From assembly GCA_031257735.1 (NCBI GenBank), contig JAIROC010000010.1:1-17918 (forward strand): a stretch of DNA of 17,918 nt, given 5' to 3'. The translations under genes and the position numbers were made by a program. Source of the stretch: Bacteroidales bacterium. Its GTDB lineage: Bacteria > Bacteroidota > Bacteroidia > Bacteroidales > WCHB1-69. Positions 1 through 6,509 of the stretch are shown one piece after another. Numbering within the stretch: position 1 is the stretch's first letter; each line of letters starts with the position of its first letter. The notes under the pieces are model-generated. The model searched no databases. It was not told where the DNA came from and saw only the letters and a list, made by a program, of their open reading frames with translations.

Positions 1-212
1 TTAAATACAACTAAATTGACAAAAATTAACGCAGCGTAGCTAACAAGCTGTAAATCATACCACTATAACTGAGTACCCTCGCGCAGATACTGATAATAAT
101 AGGTGGGAAACTTAAGTTATGACTATATGTTTACAATTAAATTTTGAATTTCTAACTTTTTCATTACTTTTGATTGGTAATATAAATATAGCATCCGGAA
201 CATATCTTAAAA
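1..212. other. Intergenic region downstream of E1
   Basis: No coding region is convincing here. Positions from about 116 onward are nearly identical to the sequence following E4 (about 5692..5786), so this is the 3' flank of a duplicated unit. The first 110 bases show no feature I recognise, and no clear intrinsic terminator is visible on the minus strand. Confidence 0.5.
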
Positions 213-215
213 TCA
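116..215. repeat. Direct repeat: 3' flank shared by E1 and E4
   Basis: About 100 bases starting ATGACTATATGTTTACAATT recur almost unchanged at about 5692..5790. Differences are few, for example TTGGTAATAT against TTGATAATAT and CCGGAACATAT against CCGGGACATAT. The match runs into the last codons of E1 and E4, so the duplicated unit spans the 3' coding end plus about 100 bases of downstream DNA. Confidence 0.85.
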
Positions 216-791
216 CCTGAAACCTGAATATACAAGATCATTGGTATTCATCCCTACATTTCCTACTCCAGTTTGATATTGACTAAATATTCCACTTGAT
301 CTCACCCTGACCTCTACATATCCACCTATTGGTAAATTGATATTAGCATCACCTAAGACTATAGTTCCCGGCATAGAATAATATCCTGATGAAGATAAAG
401 TTAAAGGTGTAGTTTGATATAAAGAGCCATTAAAATAAACTTCAACAAATGCTGTTTGAGAGTCGGGATATTGACCACTTGAATTGTAAATATTAGCGCC
501 TATATTCATTTGACCATTATTAATTACAGTATATCCATTAATTGTATAACTACTAAATCCGGAATTTGGCCAATTAAAATAAGTTGACGGCATACTATAG
601 CTTGAAAAATTACTTGTAACAGACGAATTTCCTTGAATTGTTGCTTGCGCCCCTGTATACCCGGCGCCTTCAACATATCCTCCAGACCAATTGCCGTTAT
701 CAGCCAGATATTCATATTCGTCCCACGTATATGGATTCCCTGAACTTCCATTTCCTCCTCCTAAGTATACATCTAAATTGTTGTTTTCCAT
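213..791 (-). CDS. E1: leaderless member of the GG-leader protein family, beta-rich C-terminal domain (HTH-derived start)
   Basis: This 192-residue protein begins MENNNLDVYLGGGNG. From the LGGG onward it carries the shared N-domain (NPYTWDEYEYL, then GGYVEGAGYTGAQ). It continues with TIQGNSSVTSNFSSYS and a Ser/Gly/Tyr-rich, Cys-free region that looks like beta strands (VEVYFNGSLYQTTPLTL, GGYVEVRVRSSG), closely related to E4. The usual leader, about 29 residues starting MKKLELKRLT, is absent. Its place is taken by residues nearly identical to the start of the HTH protein at 6564..6776 (MDNNNLDVHLG). Without the leader, recognition by the C39 exporter is doubtful, so this may be a decaying copy or a cytoplasmic product. 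No partner gene follows it. The reading frame is open and certain, but function is unknown. Confidence 0.7.
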   Translation of the reverse strand: MENNNLDVYLGGGNGSSGNPYTWDEYEYLADNGNWSGGYVEGAGYTGAQATIQGNSSVTSNFSSYSMPSTYFNWPNSGFSSYTINGYTVINNGQMNIGANIYNSSGQYPDSQTAFVEVYFNGSLYQTTPLTLSSSGYYSMPGTIVLGDANINLPIGGYVEVRVRSSGIFSQYQTGVGNVGMNTNDLVYSGFR

Positions 792-808
792 ACATATATG
801 TGTGTGTG

Positions 809-860
809 TTATTCAATCTCGCATGATCAGGTAATTACAATCCTCCGCCATTCCTCTTTT
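809..860. repeat. Direct repeat upstream of E1, matching 3653..3697
   Basis: The stretch TTATTCAATCTCGCATGATC and the following GGTAATTACA..CCTCC.CCATT recur at 3653..3697 with few changes. In E1 it lies directly upstream of the HTH-derived start codon. The TTATTCAATCT part also matches the last codons (KIE-stop) of the exporter gene in front of the intact HTH gene. It therefore looks like the upstream flank of an ancestral HTH cassette. Confidence 0.75.
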
Positions 861-862
861 TT

Positions 863-879
863 CCCCATCGAATCTGGGG
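863..879. repeat. GC-rich stem-loop in a dispersed repeat
   Basis: CCCCA and TGGGG form a 5-bp stem around a 7-base loop. A related stem-loop lies at 3698..3712 in the second copy of the flanking repeat. On the minus strand the stem is followed by A residues, not T residues, so it does not fit an intrinsic terminator for the genes here. It is more likely part of a small palindromic repeat element. Confidence 0.45.
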
Positions 880-977
880 CGACGTCTCGCAATGACGGGA
901 TGCGATAATTTGAATTGAAAATTGACATAGTCAAATGCATCGTTCGATACATGGATTGAGCGTACGGCATTTCCTTT

Positions 978-1487
978 TCATCTGATAAGAAATTCACTTG
1001 CACGCTTAATATTTTCTTCTGTTTTGGTAAAAATAAGAACAAGAGTAAATTTTGCAGATTTCTTCCTGTCAAAGTTGGCAAACTTATCGGAATTAATATG
1101 ATTAACTCGCAGGATATAGTTGTTATCTATCTTGACAGAGGACAGGTCGCCTTTCATAAAGTTACCGTTAATCAGATATACCGGTGTATATATTTTTTCC
1201 CCGATATACCTTTTACTGATTTGTTCTAAAGATATCAAATCGGCTTTCTGTTTTAACGTAATAAACAATTTGCCGTCATATTTATTGCCGTCAATAACCA
1301 CATTTCCTTTCTCCAAATAAACATCAGCAACATTATTTTCCCAATCTATACCGAGAGAACTGCCTATCAATATAGAATCGGCATAATATGCAACATTGCT
1401 GTTTTCAAAATTCTTAATAAATCCATCATCCTGAGCATATAAACTAAAAGACGCTATAGCGCTTATAAATACAAATATCTTTTTCAT
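978..1487 (-). CDS. Partner B: exported hypothetical protein following E2
   Basis: This 169-residue protein opens with MKKIFVFISAIASFSLYAQ, a clear Sec signal peptide with cleavage expected after AQ. It has no lipobox. The mature part is charged and beta-rich (YYADSILIGSSLGIDWEN, VVIDGNKYDGKL) and ends FTLVLIFTKTEENIKRASEFLIR-like. It starts 23 bases after the E2 stop, so it is probably co-transcribed and translated with it. The ADSI segment and the C-terminal strand-then-helix pattern resemble partner A (2204..2890) and the partner of E5 (16590..17309), suggesting one diverged family. Its fixed position behind a protease-like secreted protein suggests an immunity protein, inhibitor or substrate, but this is inference. 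I recognise no named family. Confidence 0.75.
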   Translation of the reverse strand: MKKIFVFISAIASFSLYAQDDGFIKNFENSNVAYYADSILIGSSLGIDWENNVADVYLEKGNVVIDGNKYDGKLFITLKQKADLISLEQISKRYIGEKIYTPVYLINGNFMKGDLSSVKIDNNYILRVNHINSDKFANFDRKKSAKFTLVLIFTKTEENIKRASEFLIR

Positions 1488-1510
1488 ACTATTTTTTATT
1501 TATGATATTA

Positions 1511-2143
1511 TTATTGGCAACAACCATAAATAGGTAACGCAATAACAACATCACTTGATGAGACTATTCCATAATTACCAGTTGTAGGATCGTAATATGA
1601 ATACATATTTAAATGATAATAATTAGTTAAATTGTGATAAGAAGTTAAAATAACAGCATGACCACTTCCTCCAATGGTTATAGCGGCTAACATACTTCCT
1701 GTTCCCATTGATTGTGCAATTTGAGAATCATTTATAGGGGCGGAAGCATTAAACTTTAAAGATGCAAAAGATATAAAATCAGATATATTCACTCCATTAA
1801 TCCCCCAAGAATTATAAGTTTCATAGAAAGAATTCAGGTAATAATTAGTACTATAATTACAACCATATTGATTACTTAGATAATCAAGACAATTAAAAAA
1901 ACAGAAACCATTGGGACCATTTCCTTGAATTGTTACTTGCGCCCCTGTATACCCGGAGCCTTCAACATATCCTCCATACCAATTGTCGTTATCAGCCAGA
2001 TATTCATATTCGTCCCACGTATATGGATTCCCTGAACTTCCATCTCCTCCTCCTAACATTCTTTCCTGTTCGCTTTTTTCGATGATTGGCATTATCTCGG
2101 CCATTTCATCAATCGTTAATCGTTTTAATTCTAATTTTTTCAT
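1511..2143 (-). CDS. E2: double-glycine-leader protein with papain/C39-like Cys-His-Asp domain
   Basis: This 210-residue protein begins with the intact family leader, MKKLELKRLTIDEMAEIMPI onward, ending LGGG at residues 30-33; the C39 exporter is expected to cut after a Gly-Gly there. Residues about 34-69 are the conserved N-domain. The C-terminal domain carries C85 in CLDY, H162 in GHAV and D185 in YYDP, matching the order and spacing of a papain-fold cysteine peptidase. An extra Cys at 81 and a GCCQ tail may form disulfides after export. It lies 60 bases downstream of partner A, and partner B follows after 23 bases. A fragment of the E3/E4 leader region (TAAATAATCTTGTTTTTGAT) precedes its start. 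It could be a protease toxin, a maturation protease or a catalytically inert binder; the triad argues for an enzyme. Confidence 0.85.
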   Translation of the reverse strand: MKKLELKRLTIDEMAEIMPIIEKSEQERMLGGGDGSSGNPYTWDEYEYLADNDNWYGGYVEGSGYTGAQVTIQGNGPNGFCFFNCLDYLSNQYGCNYSTNYYLNSFYETYNSWGINGVNISDFISFASLKFNASAPINDSQIAQSMGTGSMLAAITIGGSGHAVILTSYHNLTNYYHLNMYSYYDPTTGNYGIVSSSDVVIALPIYGCCQ

Positions 2144-2203
2144 ACACTTTAAAAATAAATTGATAAATAATCTTGTTTTTGATGAATTAGGTGTTTTTGA
2201 AGT

Positions 2204-2890
2204 TTATTTATTACAATTATCATCATACCAAATCTTCTTACTCAACACCTCAATATATTCATCCTCTCTCATTTTTCCTTTTTCTGAAAAAAACAACTTC
2301 ATAGGAGTTCCAAACTTACCTTCTTTACAAATAACTAATCCGGTACAATACGGATATTTCTCTTTCCGCATTGTTTCTAATTCTTCATTCCACAAAAAAA
2401 CAACTGAATCCCCACCTGGTATATCGTATAAATAAATAGAGTCGGCATTGAACATTTCGCGAGCCTTTTTACCAATAACAACAGAAACATAGTCATAAAA
2501 TTCAATTCTTGTAGTATCATTAAAATGTCCAAATCTATTATATAAACCAAGTGCAGACTTGATTTCGTTTACGATCATAATTTCAAGATTTGAAAAAAGG
2601 TTTTTGACAGGATAAGCCAGGAGACATTCTCCATCATTGGATTTATATATAGGACCAAACAGAAAAGCGCAAGACTTATCCGGATTATCTCTAACAGCCC
2701 ATCCCATATTATACTTATTCAGGTCGGAAAAATTCTGAGGCTCTTTACAGATTATTCCATATTCGTTGCAAAAATATTCGGCGAAAGCCGAAAAGTTCTG
2801 CTCATAAAACAGTTTCTCTTGCTTCTGAGAGAAAAGATAGCTACTGAATAATAAAGTCGCAGACAATAAAAGTAATTTGTATTTTTTCAT
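2204..2890 (-). CDS. Partner A: exported hypothetical protein following E3
   Basis: This 228-residue protein has a signal peptide (MKKYKLLLLSATLLFSSYLF, then SQ) and a soluble mature part with four scattered Cys residues. Characteristic segments are FNADSIYLYDIPGGDSV and a C-terminal stretch with MKLFFSEKGKMREDEY followed by SKKIWYDD. The same two landmarks occur in the partner of E5 (FNADYMLVYPLD and VFWFDD near the end), so these are homologues. The start codon lies 8 bases after the E3 stop, indicating tight coupling. It is presumably periplasmic or surface-exposed, which would suit protection against, or interaction with, an exported E3 product. I cannot assign a named family. Confidence 0.8.
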   Translation of the reverse strand: MKKYKLLLLSATLLFSSYLFSQKQEKLFYEQNFSAFAEYFCNEYGIICKEPQNFSDLNKYNMGWAVRDNPDKSCAFLFGPIYKSNDGECLLAYPVKNLFSNLEIMIVNEIKSALGLYNRFGHFNDTTRIEFYDYVSVVIGKKAREMFNADSIYLYDIPGGDSVVFLWNEELETMRKEKYPYCTGLVICKEGKFGTPMKLFFSEKGKMREDEYIEVLSKKIWYDDNCNK

Positions 2891-2898
2891 AATATACC

Positions 2899-3474
2899 TT
2901 ATTGGATTCTATATATATAGCAAGAATCTGTTTCTGAAATATAATTAATATTATTGCTATTTTGAGGATCTGAATAAATTAACTCTTCCCCATAATTGTT
3001 CCATAGACCATTTACGGCATGCCCTGTACTGTCAGAAGTTGTAAACCAGATAAAAGTATTTGCTATGGGGCCGGTACTTAAAGAAGAACGTTCAACCCTT
3101 GTAGCATTTGGATAAAAAAAGGTTATAATGGTATCAATGGCAGATGAAGGAACTCCATCCGAACCATAGAGACTATCCAAATAACTTATGGCATAATTGA
3201 GATTTACTCCTCCAAGATTTGCAAGTGCGTATGCTACACAATGTGTTGAATCTGCATAAATATTTGCTTGCGCCCCTGTATATCCGGCGCCTTCAACATA
3301 TCCTCCGGACCAATTGTCGTTATCGGCCAGATATTCATATTCGTCCCACGTATATGGATTCCCTGAACTTCCATCTCCTCCTCCTAACATTCTTTCCTGT
3401 TCGCTTTTTTCGATGATTGGCATTATCTCAGCCATTTCAGCAATCGTTAATCTTTTTAATTCTAATTTTTTCAT
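2899..3474 (-). CDS. E3: double-glycine-leader protein with papain/C39-like Cys-His-Asp domain
   Basis: This 191-residue protein has the full leader (MKKLELKRLTIAEMAEIMPI onward) and LGGG at residues 30-33. The N-domain runs to TGAQ at 69, then ANIYADSTH leads into the variable domain. The probable triad is C79 (CVAY), H152 (GHAV) and D169 (YSDP). The C-terminal domain shares little with E2 apart from these motifs, but its middle part (FFYPNATRVERS, STGPIANT) is nearly identical to the relic at 16190..16498. It is the first gene after a promoter region duplicated from E4 and heads a four-gene unit: E3, partner A, E2, partner B. Gly-Gly leader and C39 exporter logic predict export with leader removal. 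Confidence 0.87.
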   Translation of the reverse strand: MKKLELKRLTIAEMAEIMPIIEKSEQERMLGGGDGSSGNPYTWDEYEYLADNDNWSGGYVEGAGYTGAQANIYADSTHCVAYALANLGGVNLNYAISYLDSLYGSDGVPSSAIDTIITFFYPNATRVERSSLSTGPIANTFIWFTTSDSTGHAVNGLWNNYGEELIYSDPQNSNNINYISETDSCYIYRIQ

Positions 3475-3525
3475 AACTTACATAATTTAATAAATAACCT
3501 TGTTTTTGATTCGCTAAAGGTGTGT

Positions 3526-3533
3526 CAAAGATA
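3526..3533 (-). promoter_or_regulatory. Bacteroidota -7 promoter box for E3 operon
   Basis: On the minus strand this reads TATCTTTG, an exact match to the Bacteroidota consensus TAnnTTTG. It lies about 52 bases upstream of the E3 start codon. No good -33 TTG is evident about 20 bases upstream; an A/T-rich tract occupies that place. The identical box occurs at 6472..6479 in front of E4. Confidence 0.65.
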
Positions 3534-3564
3534 AATGTAATTGTTTTATTTTGAATAAAAAAAG

Positions 3565-3606
3565 TGTAACATATATTATTACACAAGTGCAACAATATAT
3601 GTTACA
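3565..3606. promoter_or_regulatory. Inverted repeat upstream of E3 promoter (operator candidate)
   Basis: TGTAACATATATT and AATATATGTTACA form perfect 13-bp arms around a 16-base spacer. The spacer contains ACACAAGTG, which pairs imperfectly with CATTTGTG just outside the right arm, giving an interlocked second inverted repeat. It sits about 35-80 bases upstream of the -7 box. That fits an activator or repressor site, possibly for the HTH protein. The site is conserved with 6510..6559. Confidence 0.55.
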
Positions 3607-3652
3607 TTTGTGCTTAATTATGTTGTAAATATTTAAAAAAAATGTTTTTTTA

Positions 3653-3697
3653 TTACTCAATCTCGCATGATCAGGTAATTACAGCCCTCCTCCATTT
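3653..3697. repeat. Direct repeat matching 809..860
   Basis: TTACTCAATCTCGCATGATC followed by AGGTAATTACA..CCTCCTCCATTT matches the block upstream of E1. Here it joins directly to the HTH-tail remnant and the duplicated promoter region, so the HTH body appears deleted between them. Confidence 0.75.
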
Positions 3698-3712
3698 CCC
3701 AGCGAAGCTGGG
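3698..3712. repeat. GC-rich hairpin between the 609-aa gene and E3 promoter
   Basis: CCCAGC GAA GCTGGG forms a perfect 6-bp stem with a 3-base loop. It lies about 40 bases downstream of the stop codon at 3754. No T tract follows on the minus strand, so intrinsic termination is uncertain. It corresponds in position to the stem-loop at 863..879, so it is more likely part of the dispersed repeat. Confidence 0.5.
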
Positions 3713-3753
3713 GTGGGGTACCGTAAATGATGAGATGCTATAATTGGATATTT

Positions 3754-5583
3754 TTAATGTTTTTCCGGAAAAGAGATCGCTTTACTTTGACGTATAAAAA
3801 TAATACCTCCCATCCTGCCCTCTGGTGAAATATAACCATTCTCAAATTGATTTTTCTTCATTACTAACCCCATACATCTAATCTGCATAAAAGAATTTTT
3901 GATTTTTGATACAGGTATATAAAAATAATTCGCATCCATTTTATTTAGAGCGAACTCAATACTATTCTCTACCGGAAGCTGTAAAGTGTCGGGATTTATA
4001 CTAAACAAAGTTGAAGTTGTACCTTGAGCAGTCGTCATTACTATATGAAAATAGTCGTCATCGAAATGATCCCTCATATAATATCCAAATGAAGAACCGG
4101 AAAATTGATCTACATAATTGGTATGTAAAAAATGAGCGTAAACAATCGCTTTTTCACCATTTTTGCATAACAGATCCATATAAAAACCCATATTCCCAGC
4201 CATAACGGAGTCCCTTTGTAAAGTCTTTTTTGAATTAAAAAGTTCTTTAGTTTCTAATATCTCAAATATATAACGTTGAACGATTTCAGATTCCTGTCCG
4301 CCTAAATACGGATATAGAACAAACCTGATTATGTGCCATAATTCGCTGATTCTATTATTAACCTCCTCTGTTATGTCAATCGGTTCTTTTAGCAATAATA
4401 AACATATTTCATCAATGTCTGCTGATTTTAAGTTCCTGTTTATTCCGGATAAATATTCTGAAAGAGCTTTTCTCCTGAATATTGTCATAAATTCATAATC
4501 CATTCCCATTAACCAGACTTTTTCATCGACGGTTTTATTGTATTCTTTCAGCCACAAACAGAATTCTCGTAGTTGATTGATTGACAATAAGGTGTTTAGG
4601 GATCCCTTATGGGTTACGTATTTATGCAAAATCGAATCTATATGAACCGACTTATCCCCTTGTATGAACCGGTTAAAAATAAGAATTTCTTCTGCCATTT
4701 TTTCCAGAACAACCAATTTACATCCATTATTTTTTACCTGATATTTGATAAGTTGAAAAGCCGATTCGGCAATTGTTTCGTTTCCATGAACTGTTTCTCC
4801 TAAGGCTATTATCCGTTTTGTTTTTAATTCGGGAATATTTCCATATTCTTTGTCAACGGTAAATGACAATGGTACAATATCCGATTCCTTAATGGATACG
4901 GGATGAATACGTTCTTTCCATGAATATTCATCAATATGTTTGCCATCTAAATAAATGTCTAACTTATGCAACAATAAATTTTGTGTCAACGTGCTGTCAA
5001 CATGTCCGGATTTATTTCCCGACCAGACATTATATCTCACATATGTTCTGTCTAATCCTTCCGCTTCAATTCTTATTCCCAGAAAGACAGCGCCGGTCAA
5101 TGGAATTTCCTTCCTGTATTTATGCCATTTTCTACTGTTTGTTTGATCAAGTGCATTTAATGTATCGGATCGTAATTTTTGTTCGTTTTTATCGTATCCG
5201 TCTATGATCAAATCAATTTTTTTCAGATTTTCACTTTTACATGTTAATACGATTTCGGCTTTTAACGTTGAACTGTTTTCCGGAAGAAGCAGTCTTTCCT
5301 TTGTATATATCGTACAGGATAATCGATCCCTGTATTGATCTATTGAAGAAACCCCCGAACTTATCATCAAGGCGTCCGTATCTATATATGTACTATTTTT
5401 ACGACGCTGCTCAAAGCTCATATTTAAAGCTGATATTTCCCATCCGTCAAAATTCAGTTTGGGGGTCAAAAAATTAAGACAATATTTTTCAGTATAATTA
5501 ACTGTTTGTGAATATCCTTTTGTCCATAGTCCTGTTAACAGGACTATCAAAATAAGCGCTATTATTTTATTAGTAGATGTCAT
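3754..5583 (-). CDS. Exported erythromycin-esterase-family (EreA/B-like) protein
   Basis: This 609-residue protein has a signal peptide (MTSTNKIIALILIVLLTGLW to about YSQ26). A beta-rich N-terminal region follows (about 27-245, unrecognised), then an erythromycin-esterase-type domain (about 255-600). Family landmarks are visible: GETVHG at 262-267 (H266 is the likely catalytic His), VVLEK with E294, FCLWLKEYN near 341-349, LMGMDYEF at 358-365, RDSVMAGN at 458-465, and AHFLH at 483-487. True Ere enzymes are cytoplasmic macrolide hydrolases of about 400 residues; the signal peptide and extra domain argue against antibiotic resistance. The gene lies between E4 and the E3 cassette, with a 203-base gap to E4. 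The sequence suggests an envelope hydrolase or transferase that may act on the exported proteins or on their target; this is inference. Confidence 0.8.
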   Translation of the reverse strand: MTSTNKIIALILIVLLTGLWTKGYSQTVNYTEKYCLNFLTPKLNFDGWEISALNMSFEQRRKNSTYIDTDALMISSGVSSIDQYRDRLSCTIYTKERLLLPENSSTLKAEIVLTCKSENLKKIDLIIDGYDKNEQKLRSDTLNALDQTNSRKWHKYRKEIPLTGAVFLGIRIEAEGLDRTYVRYNVWSGNKSGHVDSTLTQNLLLHKLDIYLDGKHIDEYSWKERIHPVSIKESDIVPLSFTVDKEYGNIPELKTKRIIALGETVHGNETIAESAFQLIKYQVKNNGCKLVVLEKMAEEILIFNRFIQGDKSVHIDSILHKYVTHKGSLNTLLSINQLREFCLWLKEYNKTVDEKVWLMGMDYEFMTIFRRKALSEYLSGINRNLKSADIDEICLLLLKEPIDITEEVNNRISELWHIIRFVLYPYLGGQESEIVQRYIFEILETKELFNSKKTLQRDSVMAGNMGFYMDLLCKNGEKAIVYAHFLHTNYVDQFSGSSFGYYMRDHFDDDYFHIVMTTAQGTTSTLFSINPDTLQLPVENSIEFALNKMDANYFYIPVSKIKNSFMQIRCMGLVMKKNQFENGYISPEGRMGGIIFIRQSKAISFPEKH

Positions 5584-5786
5584 AGATATTTATCTCGGTT
5601 GTTATTTTGATTTTAAATATATTTTGATTTTTTAGATATATAATCCTAATAGAAAAAGTTGAAATAATATTTCTAACTTCTTCTATTAAATTATGACTAT
5701 ATGTTTACAATTAAATTTTGAATTTCTAACTTTTTCATTACTTTTGATTGATAATATAAATATAGCATCCGGGACATATCTTAAAA
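5584..5786. other. Intergenic region between E4 and the Ere-like gene
   Basis: Positions 5692..5786 are the duplicated 3' flank of E4, also found at 116..212. The rest, 5584..5691, is A/T-rich. I see no TAnnTTTG box and no clear terminator, so it is unclear whether the Ere-like gene has its own promoter or depends on read-through from E4. Confidence 0.4.
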
Positions 5787-5790
5787 TCAC
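5692..5790. repeat. Direct repeat: 3' flank of E4, copy of 116..215
   Basis: This near-identical copy of the E1 3' flank starts at ATGACTATATGTTTACAATT and runs into the stop codon region of E4. It marks one end of the duplicated E1/E4 unit. Confidence 0.85.
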
Positions 5791-6338
5791 CTGTAACTTG
5801 AATATATAACATCATTATAGGTGCCCACCGATCCGTTTCCGTATCCGGTTTGATATTGACTAAATATTCCAGATGAACTCAGCTTTACCTCTACATAACC
5901 GCCAGATGGTAAATTGATATTAACATCACCTAAGACTACAGTTCCCGGCACAGAATAATATCCTGATGAAGATAAAGTTAAAGGTGTAGTTTGAAGTAAT
6001 ACGCCATTAAGATAAATATCAACTATTGCAGATCGAGAATCAGCATATATACCATGTGGATTGTAAATACCGGCGCCTACACTCATTATACCATTACTGA
6101 TTGAAGTATATCCATTAAGTGTATAATTAGCATATATTCCATTAATACCAGGAACATAACCTGTGCTATAGCTTGAAAAATTACTTGTAACAGACGAATT
6201 TCCTTGAATTGTCACTTGCGCCCCTGTATATCCGGCGCCTTCAACATATCCTCCGGACCAATTGTCGTTATCGGCCAGATATTCATATTCGTCCCACGTA
6301 TATGGATTCCCTGAACTTCCATCTCCTCCTCCCATCAT
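5787..6338 (-). CDS. E4: GG-family protein with beta-rich C-terminal domain, leader out of frame
   Basis: The 183-residue open frame starts MMGGGDGSSG and holds the N-domain followed by a Cys-free, beta-rich domain (VDIYLNGVLLQTTPLTL, GGYVEVKLSSSG) closely related to E1. The proper leader is encoded upstream at 6335..6421 but in another frame. The poly-A run in the GAAAAAAGC codons has five A here against six in E2, E3, E5 and the relic. Restoring one A would give the normal order EKSEQEKMMGGG. As written, the leader ORF ends at a TGA overlapping this ATG (ATGATGG), so re-initiation would make a leaderless product. The gene follows the HTH gene and a promoter, and has no partner gene. It is either a pseudogene, a phase-off state, or a sequencing slip. 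Confidence 0.72.
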   Translation of the reverse strand: MMGGGDGSSGNPYTWDEYEYLADNDNWSGGYVEGAGYTGAQVTIQGNSSVTSNFSSYSTGYVPGINGIYANYTLNGYTSISNGIMSVGAGIYNPHGIYADSRSAIVDIYLNGVLLQTTPLTLSSSGYYSVPGTVVLGDVNINLPSGGYVEVKLSSSGIFSQYQTGYGNGSVGTYNDVIYSSYR

Positions 6339-6421
6339 TTTTTCCTGTTCGCTTTTTCGATAATTGGCATTATCTCAGCCATTTCATCAATCGTTAATCT
6401 TTTTAATTCTAATTTTTTCAT
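6335..6421 (-). other. Out-of-frame double-glycine leader of E4
   Basis: From the ATG at 6421 this reads MKKLELKRLTIDEMAEIMPI, then IEK, as in the other family members. A one-base shortfall in the A tract (plus strand CGCTTTTTCG, five T) shifts the frame to ANRKK and a TGA at 6335..6337. The stop overlaps the ATG that opens the rest of E4. The promoter at 6472..6479 and spacing to the start are intact, so the leader is probably still transcribed. Confidence 0.8.
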
Positions 6422-6471
6422 GACTTAAAAATTTAATAAATAATCTTGTTTTTGATTCGCTAAAGGTGTGT

Positions 6472-6479
6472 CAAAGATA
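6472..6479 (-). promoter_or_regulatory. Bacteroidota -7 promoter box for E4
   Basis: The minus strand reads TATCTTTG, matching TAnnTTTG, about 51 bases upstream of the leader ATG at 6421. It gives the exported proteins a promoter separate from the biosynthesis/transport operon. Confidence 0.65.
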
Positions 6480-6509
6480 AATATAATTGTTTTATTTTGA
6501 ATAAAAAAA

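Larger units (their letters stand above)
3480..3645. repeat. Promoter-containing direct repeat (copy upstream of E3)
   Basis: About 165 bases are nearly identical to about 6424..6590 upstream of E4. The repeat holds the -7 box, the A-rich tract, an inverted repeat, and at its far end the last codons of the HTH gene (ACA ACA TAA, about 3617..3630). Here that tail is broken, whereas at 6564 it belongs to an intact HTH gene. This copy therefore appears to derive from an HTH plus E cassette that lost most of the HTH gene. Confidence 0.85.

Noticed and set aside
638..826. Plus-strand ORF with HILQTNCRYQPDIHIRPTYMDSL, similar ORFs at 1983, 3219, 6209 and 17658
   Set aside because: These are antisense shadows of the conserved N-domain DNA. 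They recur only because the sense sequence is repeated, and they have no own start signals or domain.
863..879. Intrinsic terminator for the E3/E2 operon
   Set aside because: The stem is followed by A residues on the minus strand, the wrong orientation for a U tract on the transcribed RNA. It is better explained as part of a dispersed repeat.
827..1081. Minus-strand ORF of 84 residues overlapping the end of partner B
   Set aside because: It overlaps the partner B coding sequence in another frame and runs into a dispersed repeat. No signal peptide or coherent composition.
3754..5583. Macrolide resistance gene
   Set aside because: Although Ere-like, it has a signal peptide and an extra N-terminal region, and sits in a secretion locus; nothing points to antibiotic hydrolysis.
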